Shown: positions 17,379 through 25,380 of the stretch, in pieces
Layout: each line of letters starts with the position of its first letter
Position numbering within the stretch: the stretch's first letter is position 1
Source: Bacillota bacterium
GTDB taxonomy: Bacteria; Bacillota; Clostridia; Lachnospirales; Bianqueaceae
Direction of reading: 5' to 3'
NCBI GenBank assembly: GCA_017442735.1
Contig: JAFRZE010000028.1
Span: 1 to 54,572 of the forward strand
Length of the DNA: 54,572 bases
Translations under genes and position numbers: made by a program
Notes under the pieces: generated by a model
The model's database searches: none
What the model was told of the DNA's origin: nothing
Seen by the model: the letters and a program-made list of their open reading frames with translations, nothing else

Positions 17379-18707
17379 ATGAGTGAAGAGACCAAACAGC
17401 AGGAAGTACGGTTTGACGAGAAGCCGCTCATCCCGACTTATTTCAAACTGTCCCTGCCGCTCGTATTCAGTTCTATCATTTCCGTCATCTACAACCTGGT
17501 AGATACATACTTTATCGCCCAGACCGGCAACGCGCTGCTGGTTGCCGGCGTTTCGTTGTGCTCGCCGATCTTTATGATCCTGATGGCTTTCGGCAATATC
17601 TTCGCGCAGGGCGGCAGCTCGCTGATCTCCCGCTTGCTTGGTCAGAAACGGGCTGATGACGTCAAGCGCGTCAGCGCTTACTGTTTCTGGATCTCGATCG
17701 TCGTCGGAGCTGTGATCGGAGGCCTGCTGCTGCTCATCCGTGACCCCTTCCTGTTCCTTCTCGGCGCGAGCCAGGACACGCTGCCTTACGCCAGAGAGTA
17801 CGGCGTCGTCCTGATGATCGGCTCGCCGTTCATCGTGCTGACCTTCGTTCACACGAACCTGACTCGCTGCGCAGGCAGATCCACCGAAGCGATGACCGGC
17901 ACCATCCTTGGCGCGGTCATCAATGTGATCCTCGACCCGATCCTCATCCCCAGCATGGGCGCCATGGGCGCCGCCATCGCGTCGGTGATCGGCTATATCT
18001 TCACTGATGTGTTCATGCTGATCGTCGTGCTGCGCAAGTGTCCTTCATTCTCCGTCAAACCGCAGTTCACCATCCAGGGAAGCTTCTTCAAGGAGATCGT
18101 GCTGATCGGTATCACGGCGGCGATCACCAATATTGCTTCCAGTCTGTGCATCATCCTCGTTAACCAGAAGCTACTGGTCTTCGGCGACGACAAGATCGCT
18201 GCGATGGGTATCGTGTTCAAGATCACGATGATCGTGAATATGATTCTGGTGGGATTCTCCTTCGGCGGCATCCCGCTCTTCGGTTTTCTGGCCGGCGCCG
18301 GCGAACGTGAGAAGGTCCGCAAGCTGATCCGGTTCTGCCTGCTGTTCACTTGCAGCATCGCGCTCGTGATGTCCGCGATCGTCTTTGTCCTCGCGAGACC
18401 GCTCATCGGATTGATCACGCCGGACGAAGCGCTGATCAAGATCGGTATCCCCATGCTGCACTGGCAAGTGTTCGGCATGGTGTTCGCAGGCGTGGTGATG
18501 CTGATGACCTGCCTGTGTCAGGCGACAGGAAAAGCCCTGCCGGCATTGGTACTGTCCCTCAGCCGACAGGGCGTGGTGTTCGTGGTCGTGCTGCTGATCA
18601 CGGCAGCGATCTTTGGCTACACCGGCATCCTGATAGCACAGCCGCTGGCCGACGTGATCAGCGCCGTGATGGGCCTGTGCATCCTGGCCCGCCTGAATTC
18701 GGTATAA
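17379..18707 (+). CDS. MATE-family multidrug efflux transporter
   Basis: 442 residues, 12 predicted membrane helices in two homologous halves. LVFSSIISVIYNLVDTYFIAQTGN near residue 27 is the MATE helix-1 signature, and GNIFAQGGSSLISRLLGQKRADD the typical helix-2/loop segment. Exports cationic drugs or metabolites using a Na+ or H+ gradient. AGGAGG precedes the ATG by 7 bp. Monocistronic, with its own promoter and a terminator at 18725. Confidence 0.95.
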   Translation: MSEETKQQEVRFDEKPLIPTYFKLSLPLVFSSIISVIYNLVDTYFIAQTGNALLVAGVSLCSPIFMILMAFGNIFAQGGSSLISRLLGQKRADDVKRVSAYCFWISIVVGAVIGGLLLLIRDPFLFLLGASQDTLPYAREYGVVLMIGSPFIVLTFVHTNLTRCAGRSTEAMTGTILGAVINVILDPILIPSMGAMGAAIASVIGYIFTDVFMLIVVLRKCPSFSVKPQFTIQGSFFKEIVLIGITAAITNIASSLCIILVNQKLLVFGDDKIAAMGIVFKITMIVNMILVGFSFGGIPLFGFLAGAGEREKVRKLIRFCLLFTCSIALVMSAIVFVLARPLIGLITPDEALIKIGIPMLHWQVFGMVFAGVVMLMTCLCQATGKALPALVLSLSRQGVVFVVVLLITAAIFGYTGILIAQPLADVISAVMGLCILARLNSV

Positions 18708-18724
18708 ACTTCCTGCTCGATTCT

Positions 18725-18758
18725 CCGCCGCTGGCTGACCATGCCGGCGGCTTTTTTT
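18725..18758 (+). terminator. Terminator of MATE gene
   Basis: CCGCCG (18725-18730) pairs with CGGCGG (18745-18750), followed by seven T. The second arm and T run (18736-18764) recur as a direct copy at 19018-19046, where the copy runs into the last codons of the flavoprotein gene. Confidence 0.75.
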
Positions 18759-18852
18759 ATTGCTCTTTTCCATCCTGGTCACGATAGATCACATCTTACC
18801 GACATGAGCTAAAAAGCTTTCTACACTCCGAATTAACCGAGGAGCTTCCATT

Positions 18853-19000
18853 GTTTGGGGCGAATTCTTCTTTTTTCTCGTCTGCCGCCCAGAACTTTTT
18901 TGTTTTTTCGGGCGGCGGATCAATTTGACGAGCTATCTTATCCAAAAATCGTAGGCAATTCTGGGCGGTGGAGCGATTTCAAAAGATAAACGCCCCAAAC
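18853..19000. repeat. GGGGCG palindromic element, copy 1
   Basis: Outer arms GTTTGGGGCG (18853-18862) and CGCCCCAAAC (18991-19000) are perfect inverses. Inside lie GCCGCCC/GGGCGGC (18884-18916), a conserved core with TTGACGAGCTATCTTATCC (ending 18943), and TTCTGGGCGG (18959-18968), which pairs with GCCGCCCAGAA. A homologous element occurs at 51754-52047. The direct repeat at 18736-18764 and 19018-19046 brackets the whole insert. No transposase inside: MITE-like or a structured RNA. 18765-19038 holds no gene. Confidence 0.75.
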
Positions 19001-19038
19001 GACCTGTCGCTACCGGTTGACCATGCCGGCGGCGATTT

Positions 19039-20187
19039 TTATTGCTTAATTTTCAGGTACCACGCATCAAACTGACGCGCGTCCCATGTGGCAGGATAAG
19101 TCTCGAAAAGCTTTGCCAGGCTCTCCTCGCCGCGTGCTTTCAGAATCACTGTTTCCTTCTGTGTATACCAGCGGTAAGCGACCGGCCAGAGGGATTCGAT
19201 TGAGCAATCGCCGCTTTTCGCGACAAGATTTGCCAAGTGGAGGGCGGTCACGATCCCACCGGTGATCCCCAGGCCGCCTTCATTCGTCATGACCGCGCTG
19301 TCACCCAGCGCCGCAAAACCTCCGGCCACAAAAGCCGCGGGCGGGTTGCCGCAGGGCATCACGCCGGCTCCCTCCGCCAGGACTGTTCCCTCGGCCATCT
19401 GCGGGAAAGCCGCGATCCCCTTCATACCGATCTTCCGTGCGGTCTCGCCGCCATCCGGCTCGAATACCTCCACACAGCATCCCAGGTCCACGACATCCGC
19501 GCTCAGGCGCGACATCCATGTATAACCTCGAACCCCTTCCATCTGGCAATGGCCCATATACTGGAAAGGAAAATGCATCTCCCCGGGTGTTATGCTGCCT
19601 TTTGTCCGTCGTACCGATTTGAACGAAGAAAACTGCGGGACATCCGTTTTTGCCGCGATCGCCTCCGGCAGAAGCTGTCTTCGCAGGACAGCGCCAATGC
19701 CGGTCGCGTCGATCACCAAGTCCGCTTCATATTCTTTCTCTATTCCATTTTCGAGCACGGAAAATCCTGTAATTTCGATATCTTCCAGCCGAGGCCCCAA
19801 AACACCTGCCAGCCGGACGACTTTGCTTGAAAAATGCAGAGGGACGCCAAGTTCTTTCACCTTTTCGAGCTGCCAGCGGGTCAGTCCACCGCGGTCGATC
19901 AGGTACAGATCTCCGGAACTCTTCCGACTCTGAAAAACGCCCGGACTATCCGGATCGGGCGTGGCTTTGACCAGTTCTCCGCTAACATCCCTACCAACCG
20001 CTTCCGGGACAGGCAGTCCCAGTGCCTTTACCGCAGAGAGTTCGATACAGTCCGCCCAGGAATACCTGGCGATCACGCCCGCTTCATCCAGCATGTCAAA
20101 TATGTGTACATCCCATCCCGCCTGCGCGAAGGTCTGGGCGGCAAAAAGCCCCACATGCCCGGCTCCGGCGATCAACACTCTTTTCAT
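19039..20187 (-). CDS. FAD/NAD(P)-dependent oxidoreductase, lycopene-cyclase-like
   Basis: 382 residues. RVLIAGAGHVGLFAAQTFAQAGWDVHIFD is the N-terminal Rossmann motif; YEADLVIDATGIGAVLRRQLL and GGFAALGDSAVMTNEGGLGITGGIVTALHLANL fit the geranylgeranyl-reductase/lycopene-cyclase-like flavoprotein group. The last motif corresponds to the GDAA...P..G.G FAD-ribityl segment. AAAGGAGG precedes the ATG. Substrate unknown. Its last codons lie inside the direct repeat shared with the MATE terminator, so the 3' end may have been rebuilt by that duplication. Confidence 0.85.
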   Translation of the reverse strand: MKRVLIAGAGHVGLFAAQTFAQAGWDVHIFDMLDEAGVIARYSWADCIELSAVKALGLPVPEAVGRDVSGELVKATPDPDSPGVFQSRKSSGDLYLIDRGGLTRWQLEKVKELGVPLHFSSKVVRLAGVLGPRLEDIEITGFSVLENGIEKEYEADLVIDATGIGAVLRRQLLPEAIAAKTDVPQFSSFKSVRRTKGSITPGEMHFPFQYMGHCQMEGVRGYTWMSRLSADVVDLGCCVEVFEPDGGETARKIGMKGIAAFPQMAEGTVLAEGAGVMPCGNPPAAFVAGGFAALGDSAVMTNEGGLGITGGIVTALHLANLVAKSGDCSIESLWPVAYRWYTQKETVILKARGEESLAKLFETYPATWDARQFDAWYLKIKQ

Positions 20188-20302
20188 TCGCGTCCTCCTT
20201 TCTTTTCCTGGATAAGTATATCACAGACCTGTTGTTTATGATATAATTCTTAATGGTTTAGATATATGACTTTGCGGCCATCGCCGCGAAAGAGAGGATC
20301 AT

Positions 20303-21574
20303 ATGCAAAATCATATTCCCAGCTCAGATAGTGTTCAGACAGGTCAGGACACGATTTCCGAGATTCAAACTTCCGTCGGACTATACGCCGGACATGCGTT
20401 GGTACGCAGTTATATTCCAGAAGGATGGAAAGTGCAGACCAACGCCCCGGAGCAGGAAGCGAATCTTTTGTGCCCGCTGACGGTGCAGGTCATGTACCGC
20501 TCCCCGGGAGACGATGCTTCGATCATTTTTACGGGAACACGAGCTTTCAAGCATCTTGAACCCACACCTCAAAACGCACAGCAGCAGGGACAGATGCTGG
20601 ACAGAGTGATCCGGCTTTCATATCAAAGCGCGGAAATGATCTGTGGCTCCGTCCTGCGGCAGGATCCGTCTGCGGCGGAAAACCTTCAGATACTATCGAC
20701 GGAAAACGAGCCAGATGCCTGGGCCATCGACCTCGGGCAGAAACGGGCTGCCGAATCGGTCAAAGCCGGAATGCTTGAACCCGGATCCGAATGGTTCAAA
20801 ATAACTGCTTCTTTTACAGACAGAAACGGGCAGCGTTGGCGCAAACAGGTCGAAACGCTCGTGACCTACGCATACCAACCTGTTTCACAAACAGAACAGA
20901 TGCTGTATCAGATGGCGCTGCAGTCCCAGGCAAGAAAAATGAATCTGGCTTCCTCGCTAGCTTCCAACGGAAGATTTGCCGGCTTAGTGGCCGGACTGGC
21001 CGAACCTCAGATCCCGGCGCCTCAACCCAAATTGATATGGACCGTGCAGTACATCCTTGAAACATGTGCTGCGGAGGCACAGTTTCCGGAAGTCGTGAAA
21101 AACCATGAAATGATCCGCAACAGCATCGAGGTCCTGCCTTTGTTTGAACAGGAACGGGACCGGCTCTGGAAGATCCTTTTTCAGCAGCAGCAACAGGACG
21201 ATGCAATAGTCAATCAGGCTTTAACCCAGATGAATCAGCAGCAGATGGCTTCCTGGGACAGAAAACAGCAGATCATCCAGAATACTTCGAACTACGAAAA
21301 CGCGGTGATGCATCAGATGTTAGAAAGCAACGCCGCGACAAGTCAGAAAGTCAATAACCTGACGTCTGAAGCGATCCGCGACGTGAACTCTTATTATACG
21401 AATTCGTTCGGTTATGGCGTACCGCCGGTCGTGGAAGCCGATATCGGATGGGATCATGTCTATCAAAATACACAGTTCCCGGATCAATTTGCGGCCTCCA
21501 CCGGCGCTGCCCCTGTCAACTTTGGCGCTGATTTTGAAGAGCTGAAACGAACGGACGGGAGCGAAAAGCCTTAA
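20303..21574 (+). CDS. Hypothetical cytoplasmic protein, Gln-rich
   Basis: 423 residues with no signal peptide or membrane helix. The first about 200 residues are mixed alpha/beta (GHALVRSYIPEGWKVQ, DAWAIDLGQKRAAESVKAGM, GSEWFKITASFTDRNGQRW). The middle is helical and rich in Gln, Asn and Met (LFQQQQQDDAIVNQALTQMN). The end contains VVEADIGWDHVYQNTQFPDQFAAS. I recognise no family. GAGAGGA precedes the ATG; a TATAAT box lies about 55 bp upstream. It is monocistronic, convergent with the aldo/keto reductase 16 bp away. Confidence 0.75.
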   Translation: MQNHIPSSDSVQTGQDTISEIQTSVGLYAGHALVRSYIPEGWKVQTNAPEQEANLLCPLTVQVMYRSPGDDASIIFTGTRAFKHLEPTPQNAQQQGQMLDRVIRLSYQSAEMICGSVLRQDPSAAENLQILSTENEPDAWAIDLGQKRAAESVKAGMLEPGSEWFKITASFTDRNGQRWRKQVETLVTYAYQPVSQTEQMLYQMALQSQARKMNLASSLASNGRFAGLVAGLAEPQIPAPQPKLIWTVQYILETCAAEAQFPEVVKNHEMIRNSIEVLPLFEQERDRLWKILFQQQQQDDAIVNQALTQMNQQQMASWDRKQQIIQNTSNYENAVMHQMLESNAATSQKVNNLTSEAIRDVNSYYTNSFGYGVPPVVEADIGWDHVYQNTQFPDQFAASTGAAPVNFGADFEELKRTDGSEKP

Positions 21575-21590
21575 AATTCCTTGGCGGTAC

Positions 21591-22568
21591 TTATCTCTTC
21601 CCGTAGACCGGCATATTCAGCTGGTCAAGAAGCGCATCGAGCTTTGCGATTTCTTCCTGCGACAACAGAACATCTCTCGAATTCAGGTTCTCCAGGAGCC
21701 TTTCTTCCTTGCGGCTGCCGGGACTCGGGATGATATACGGCTTTTTGGAGAGCATCCAGGCCAGGGATAATTGTCCCGTCGAAGCGCCTTTCTCTTCCGC
21801 CATGCGGCCCAGTAGCTCGAACAGCTCGCGGCCCGCCTCAAAGCCTTCCTTCGTGTACTGCGGCATATGGCTACGGAAGTCCACGCCTTCCTTGAAACTG
21901 TCCGTCGCGGAATACTTTCCGCTGAGGAATCCGTTCCCAAGCGGAGAGAACGCGACAAGGCTCACGCCCAGTTCCTCGAGTACAGGGAACAGCTTTTCAT
22001 ATTCACGCGCAATCATCGAATACCGATTCTGGATCGCTGTGACCGGCGTCACCGCGTTCGCTCTTCTCAAATATTCTTCGCCCGTCTCGGAGATTCCCCA
22101 GGCCCGGATCTTTCCTTCTTTGATCAGCTCGCCCATTGTCTTGGCCACGACTTCCGGCTCGACTTTCGGGTCGATCCGGTGCTGATAATAAAGGTCAATA
22201 TAATCCGTTCCCAGTTTCTTCAGGCTTCCTTCCACCGACGCACGGATCTTAGCCGGCGAAGAATCCAACACGGACCCGTTGGGTGTAAACGTAATTCCCA
22301 TCTTGGTCGCGATGACGACCTTGTCTCGGACATCCCTCAGCGCTTCGCCAACCAGCGCCTCGTTATAGCTGATACTGCCGTCAGCATTGATTCCTGTATA
22401 ACATTCGGCCGTATCAAAGAAAGTATAGCCCATGTCATAGGCTTTCCTGATCATCCGGACGGCAACATCTTTCTCGGTAGGGTCTCCATAGGCATGAGAA
22501 AAACCCATACACCCAAGGCCTACCGCGGAGATCTCCATAGAGGTCTTTCCAAGTGTTCTTTTTTTCAT
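21591..22568 (-). CDS. Aldo/keto reductase
   Basis: 325 residues. Tetrad residues are visible: Asp and Tyr in FFDTAECYTG, Lys in VIATKMGI and His in LYYQHRIDP. The NADPH-binding C-terminus is IIPSPGSRKEERLLENL. It resembles the yeast-YakC/IolS branch of the AKR family; it reduces aldehydes or ketones with NADPH. It lies 18 bp downstream of a flavodoxin gene and shares its promoter, which has a LysR-type box. Confidence 0.93.
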   Translation of the reverse strand: MKKRTLGKTSMEISAVGLGCMGFSHAYGDPTEKDVAVRMIRKAYDMGYTFFDTAECYTGINADGSISYNEALVGEALRDVRDKVVIATKMGITFTPNGSVLDSSPAKIRASVEGSLKKLGTDYIDLYYQHRIDPKVEPEVVAKTMGELIKEGKIRAWGISETGEEYLRRANAVTPVTAIQNRYSMIAREYEKLFPVLEELGVSLVAFSPLGNGFLSGKYSATDSFKEGVDFRSHMPQYTKEGFEAGRELFELLGRMAEEKGASTGQLSLAWMLSKKPYIIPSPGSRKEERLLENLNSRDVLLSQEEIAKLDALLDQLNMPVYGKR

Positions 22569-22586
22569 CTTCTTATCCTCCTGTGA

Positions 22587-23105
22587 CTATGTTAAATTTG
22601 AAATCGCGTAATCCGTTACGATCTTCTTCGAACTGGCGGCATCCGCTCCGTGGATCGCCAGTCCCTGTCCGACGCTTGCCCCTTTGCAGTGTTTCTTCAG
22701 GGCGGCCGGTGCTCCCGCGAGGCCGGATCCTTCATGCGTCATGACGGGAAAGACTTTTTTGCCCGTGAAATCCAGCCGATCCAGTTGAGTGAAGATCGCC
22801 ATGGGATAGGTCCCCCACCAGCAGGGACCGGCCACGACGATCTGATCGTACGCTTCGATGCTATCCAGGTACCGTTTCAGCGGCGGACGTTCGTTTCTCT
22901 GCAGTTCCTTTTTTGCTTCATCGGTACATGTTATGTAATCTGAACTGTACGCGTGTACCGTGTCGACTTCAAACAAGTCGGCGCCGGTGACATCACGGAA
23001 GTATTCCGCGACGATCTGTGTATTGCCTTTTTTCAGGTCACGGATCGAACCGTTGACATAATTCATCCCTTTTCTCGAATAATAGATCACCAGTGTTTTG
23101 CCCAT
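22587..23105 (-). CDS. Flavodoxin-family protein
   Basis: 172 residues. TLVIYYSRKGMNYVNG, then KGNTQIVAEYF, is the FMN-phosphate loop of flavodoxin_4-type proteins; IVVAGPCWWGTYPMAIFTQL is the second FMN loop. Probably an electron carrier or a small quinone/nitro reductase. First gene of an operon with the aldo/keto reductase and divergent from the LysR gene. Confidence 0.88.
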   Translation of the reverse strand: MGKTLVIYYSRKGMNYVNGSIRDLKKGNTQIVAEYFRDVTGADLFEVDTVHAYSSDYITCTDEAKKELQRNERPPLKRYLDSIEAYDQIVVAGPCWWGTYPMAIFTQLDRLDFTGKKVFPVMTHEGSGLAGAPAALKKHCKGASVGQGLAIHGADAASSKKIVTDYAISNLT

Positions 23106-23136
23106 TCTCTTTCTCCTTTTTCTGTTTCTTGTCTTT

Positions 23137-23165
23137 ATTCTACAAAAGACTTGCTAATGAATCAA
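23137..23165 (-). promoter_or_regulatory. Promoter of flavodoxin operon
   Basis: On the minus strand: TTGATT (23160-23165), 17 bp, TAGAAT (23137-23142). The expected start of transcription is near 23130, about 64 bp from the centre of the palindrome at 23187-23201. Confidence 0.7.
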
Positions 23166-23186
23166 TTTTCGTTTATGATGTCTATA

Positions 23187-23201
23187 ATAAGTAATACTTA
23201 T
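23187..23201. promoter_or_regulatory. LysR-type operator
   Basis: ATAAGTAATACTTAT: perfect 7-bp arms around one base, with the T-N11-A layout of LysR boxes. It sits 20 bp before the LysR start codon, so it can serve autoregulation as well as the divergent flavodoxin promoter. Confidence 0.75.
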
Positions 23202-23220
23202 CAATTCGACGGAGGGCGCC

Positions 23221-24105
23221 ATGTTTCTCAGGCAGATCCAATATTTTCAGGCGGTAGTCGAACACAATAATTTCACGGAAGCCGCCGAATCCTGTCATAT
23301 TTCCCAGTCGGCGATCTCGCAGCAGGTCAAAGCACTCGAGGACGAACTGGGCGTCCTGCTGCTGGAGCGGAAAGGACGCGGATTCCTGCTGACTCCTGCC
23401 GGCAGCCATTTTTACCAGAAGAGCCTCATCCTCCTTTCTGATCTGGAACAACTGAAACGTGAAACCGCCCGGATCGCCCGAGGGGAGGCCGCAGAGCTTA
23501 AATTAGGTTATCTGACTACGTACAGTGGAGGAGAATTCCAGGAAGCGATTGCATCTTTCGCAGAAAAGTACCCGGCCGTCGAACTGACGATCCTGCAGGG
23601 TACCCATGAAGACCTGTATACCTGGCTGATCTCAGGCCGGATCGACCTGGCGTTCAGCGACCAGCGGCGTGTTTTCTATGATGATTACAACAACCTGGTC
23701 CTGGCCGAAGCCACTTCCTATATCGAGATCTCGACCCGTCATCCGTTCGCAAAGCTGCCGTCGATCGAAGTCTCTGACCTGAAGAACACGACATGTATCC
23801 TGATCGCCGGTCCCGACCAGGAAAAAACCGAAGCGGCCTTTTACCTTGCCAACATGGGATTTTCCGGCGGGTTCATCTTTGCTCGTTCCCTTCCGGAAGC
23901 GCGTCTGATGGTCGCGTCCGGCCGCGGCTTCCTGCCCATCGAAGGGATCCGCGATGATATCTATTTTGACCGGTCCATCGCGCGCGTCCCGTTGATGCGA
24001 AGGGGCGAAAAAGTGACAAGAAAATACTGCGCCTTCTGGAGCCTCGACAACTCCGGATATTATATCGAGGAGTTTGCCGGTCTTCTGAAAGCGCAGTTCG
24101 AATAA
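23221..24105 (+). CDS. LysR-family transcriptional regulator
   Basis: 294 residues. The winged HTH is FLRQIQYFQAVVEHNNFTEAAESCHISQSAISQQVKALEDELGVLLLERKGRGFLLTPAG. The effector domain starts about residue 90 (LKLGYLTTYSGGEFQEAI). It is divergent from the flavodoxin/AKR operon with the palindrome between, and faces a second AKR gene downstream that has a matching box. Likely activates these reductases in response to a redox or electrophile signal (inference). Confidence 0.93.
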   Translation: MFLRQIQYFQAVVEHNNFTEAAESCHISQSAISQQVKALEDELGVLLLERKGRGFLLTPAGSHFYQKSLILLSDLEQLKRETARIARGEAAELKLGYLTTYSGGEFQEAIASFAEKYPAVELTILQGTHEDLYTWLISGRIDLAFSDQRRVFYDDYNNLVLAEATSYIEISTRHPFAKLPSIEVSDLKNTTCILIAGPDQEKTEAAFYLANMGFSGGFIFARSLPEARLMVASGRGFLPIEGIRDDIYFDRSIARVPLMRRGEKVTRKYCAFWSLDNSGYYIEEFAGLLKAQFE

Positions 24106-24119
24106 GGCCTTGCCTTTTC

Positions 24120-25268
24120 TTATTTCTCGAATTCTGCCACGACTTCGGTAAGGAGCTCGCGGATCTTCAGGTGTTGCGGGCAGATGCGTTCACATTTGCC
24201 GCACTTGATGCAGTCGGACGCTTTGCCGCCGTCCCGGGTGAGAATGTTCCTGTAGTAATAATCCTCGTTCCAGTTGTGGAAAACGGTTTTCATGTTGTAG
24301 CAGGCGAACAACTCCGGGATCTTGATCTTCATGGGACAGTCGTTGTCCAGCACGCAGTAATGACAGCCTGTGCAGGGGATCATGCCCATCGAATTGAAGA
24401 TGCCGCGGACCTTTTCGATTGCCGCGTGCTCTTCCCCGGAAAGCGGGACGAAGTCCTTCATAAACCCGACGTTTTCCGAAAGCTGGTCCATATTGCTCAT
24501 GCCCGAGAGGACCACACAGATATTCGGGAAGCTGGCGGCGAAACGGATCGCATAGGAAGCGTTCGAACGTTTGATTTCCTCATCCTTCTGCAGCTCGTCG
24601 AACACCTTCTGCGCCTCTTCCGGAAGCGTGACCAGGCTGCCGCCCTTGACAGGCTCCATGACCAGCACCGGTTTCCCGTACTTCTCGCAGACTTCGTAGA
24701 CTTTTCCGCTCTCTACGGACAAGTCGTCGTAGTCGACGTAGTTGAACTGGATCTGGACGACCTCGATCTCCGGATGTTCAGAAAGGATCTTCTCCAGGAC
24801 GTCGGCCTTGTCGTGGAAGCTGATGCCAAAATGCCGGATCTTGCCCTCTGCCTTCAGTTCCATGGCTGCTTCATAGGCACGGGTCTGTTTGAACTTTTTG
24901 TAGATCGCTCCGTCCTGCGCGTGCATAAGATAGAAATCGAAATAGTCTACGCCGCAGGCTTCCAGCTGCTGTTCAAACAGCGGACGGATCTCTTCTTCTT
25001 TCCGGAAGAAATGGGTGGAAAGCTTGTTGGTGAGGACAAAGCTCTCTCTGGGATACCGTTTGACGACCGCCTCGCGGATCGCAGGTTCCGACTTGGTGCC
25101 GAGATATCCGTGGGCTGTGTCGAAATAGTTGAATCCGGCCTGCATGAACGCATCGACCATTTTCTCCATTTCCACGAGGTCGACATTCTCACCCGCCATA
25201 GGCAGACGCATGCATCCGAGGCCGAAATTGCCTTTGATCTCCGGGAAAAACTTGTTTTGCTGTACCAT
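24120..25268 (-). CDS. Aldo/keto reductase with 4Fe-4S ferredoxin tail
   Basis: 382 residues. The AKR barrel (about 1-290) has YFDTAHGYLG, VLTNKLS and FYLMHAQDG, giving the Asp-Tyr-Lys-His tetrad. The tail has two cysteine groups, CTGCHYCVLDNDCPM and CIKCGKCERICPQ, for two 4Fe-4S clusters. This arrangement is common in anaerobes and lets ferredoxin-level electrons reach the barrel. It ends 14 bp from the end of the convergent LysR gene, with its promoter at 25299-25326. Confidence 0.93.
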   Translation of the reverse strand: MVQQNKFFPEIKGNFGLGCMRLPMAGENVDLVEMEKMVDAFMQAGFNYFDTAHGYLGTKSEPAIREAVVKRYPRESFVLTNKLSTHFFRKEEEIRPLFEQQLEACGVDYFDFYLMHAQDGAIYKKFKQTRAYEAAMELKAEGKIRHFGISFHDKADVLEKILSEHPEIEVVQIQFNYVDYDDLSVESGKVYEVCEKYGKPVLVMEPVKGGSLVTLPEEAQKVFDELQKDEEIKRSNASYAIRFAASFPNICVVLSGMSNMDQLSENVGFMKDFVPLSGEEHAAIEKVRGIFNSMGMIPCTGCHYCVLDNDCPMKIKIPELFACYNMKTVFHNWNEDYYYRNILTRDGGKASDCIKCGKCERICPQHLKIRELLTEVVAEFEK

Positions 25269-25298
25269 TTCTTTTCCTCCTCATATGATTCTGCCTTC

Positions 25299-25362
25299 AT
25301 TATATCAACCTGACGCCCGTCATCAATTCGAATTCCACATACATTCCATAAGTATAACTTAT
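25299..25362 (-). promoter_or_regulatory. Promoter plus LysR-type box
   Basis: Minus-strand promoter TTGATG (25321-25326), 16 bp, TATAAT (25299-25304). The palindrome ATAAGTATAACTTAT at 25348-25362 is centred about 63 bp upstream of the expected transcription start. It is nearly the same sequence and position as the box at 23187. Confidence 0.7.
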
Positions 25363-25380
25363 CAAAGGAGGTCCATATAT

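Noticed and set aside
24171..25313. 380-codon plus-strand open frame
   Set aside because: Antisense to the Fe-S aldo/keto reductase; no ribosome binding site.
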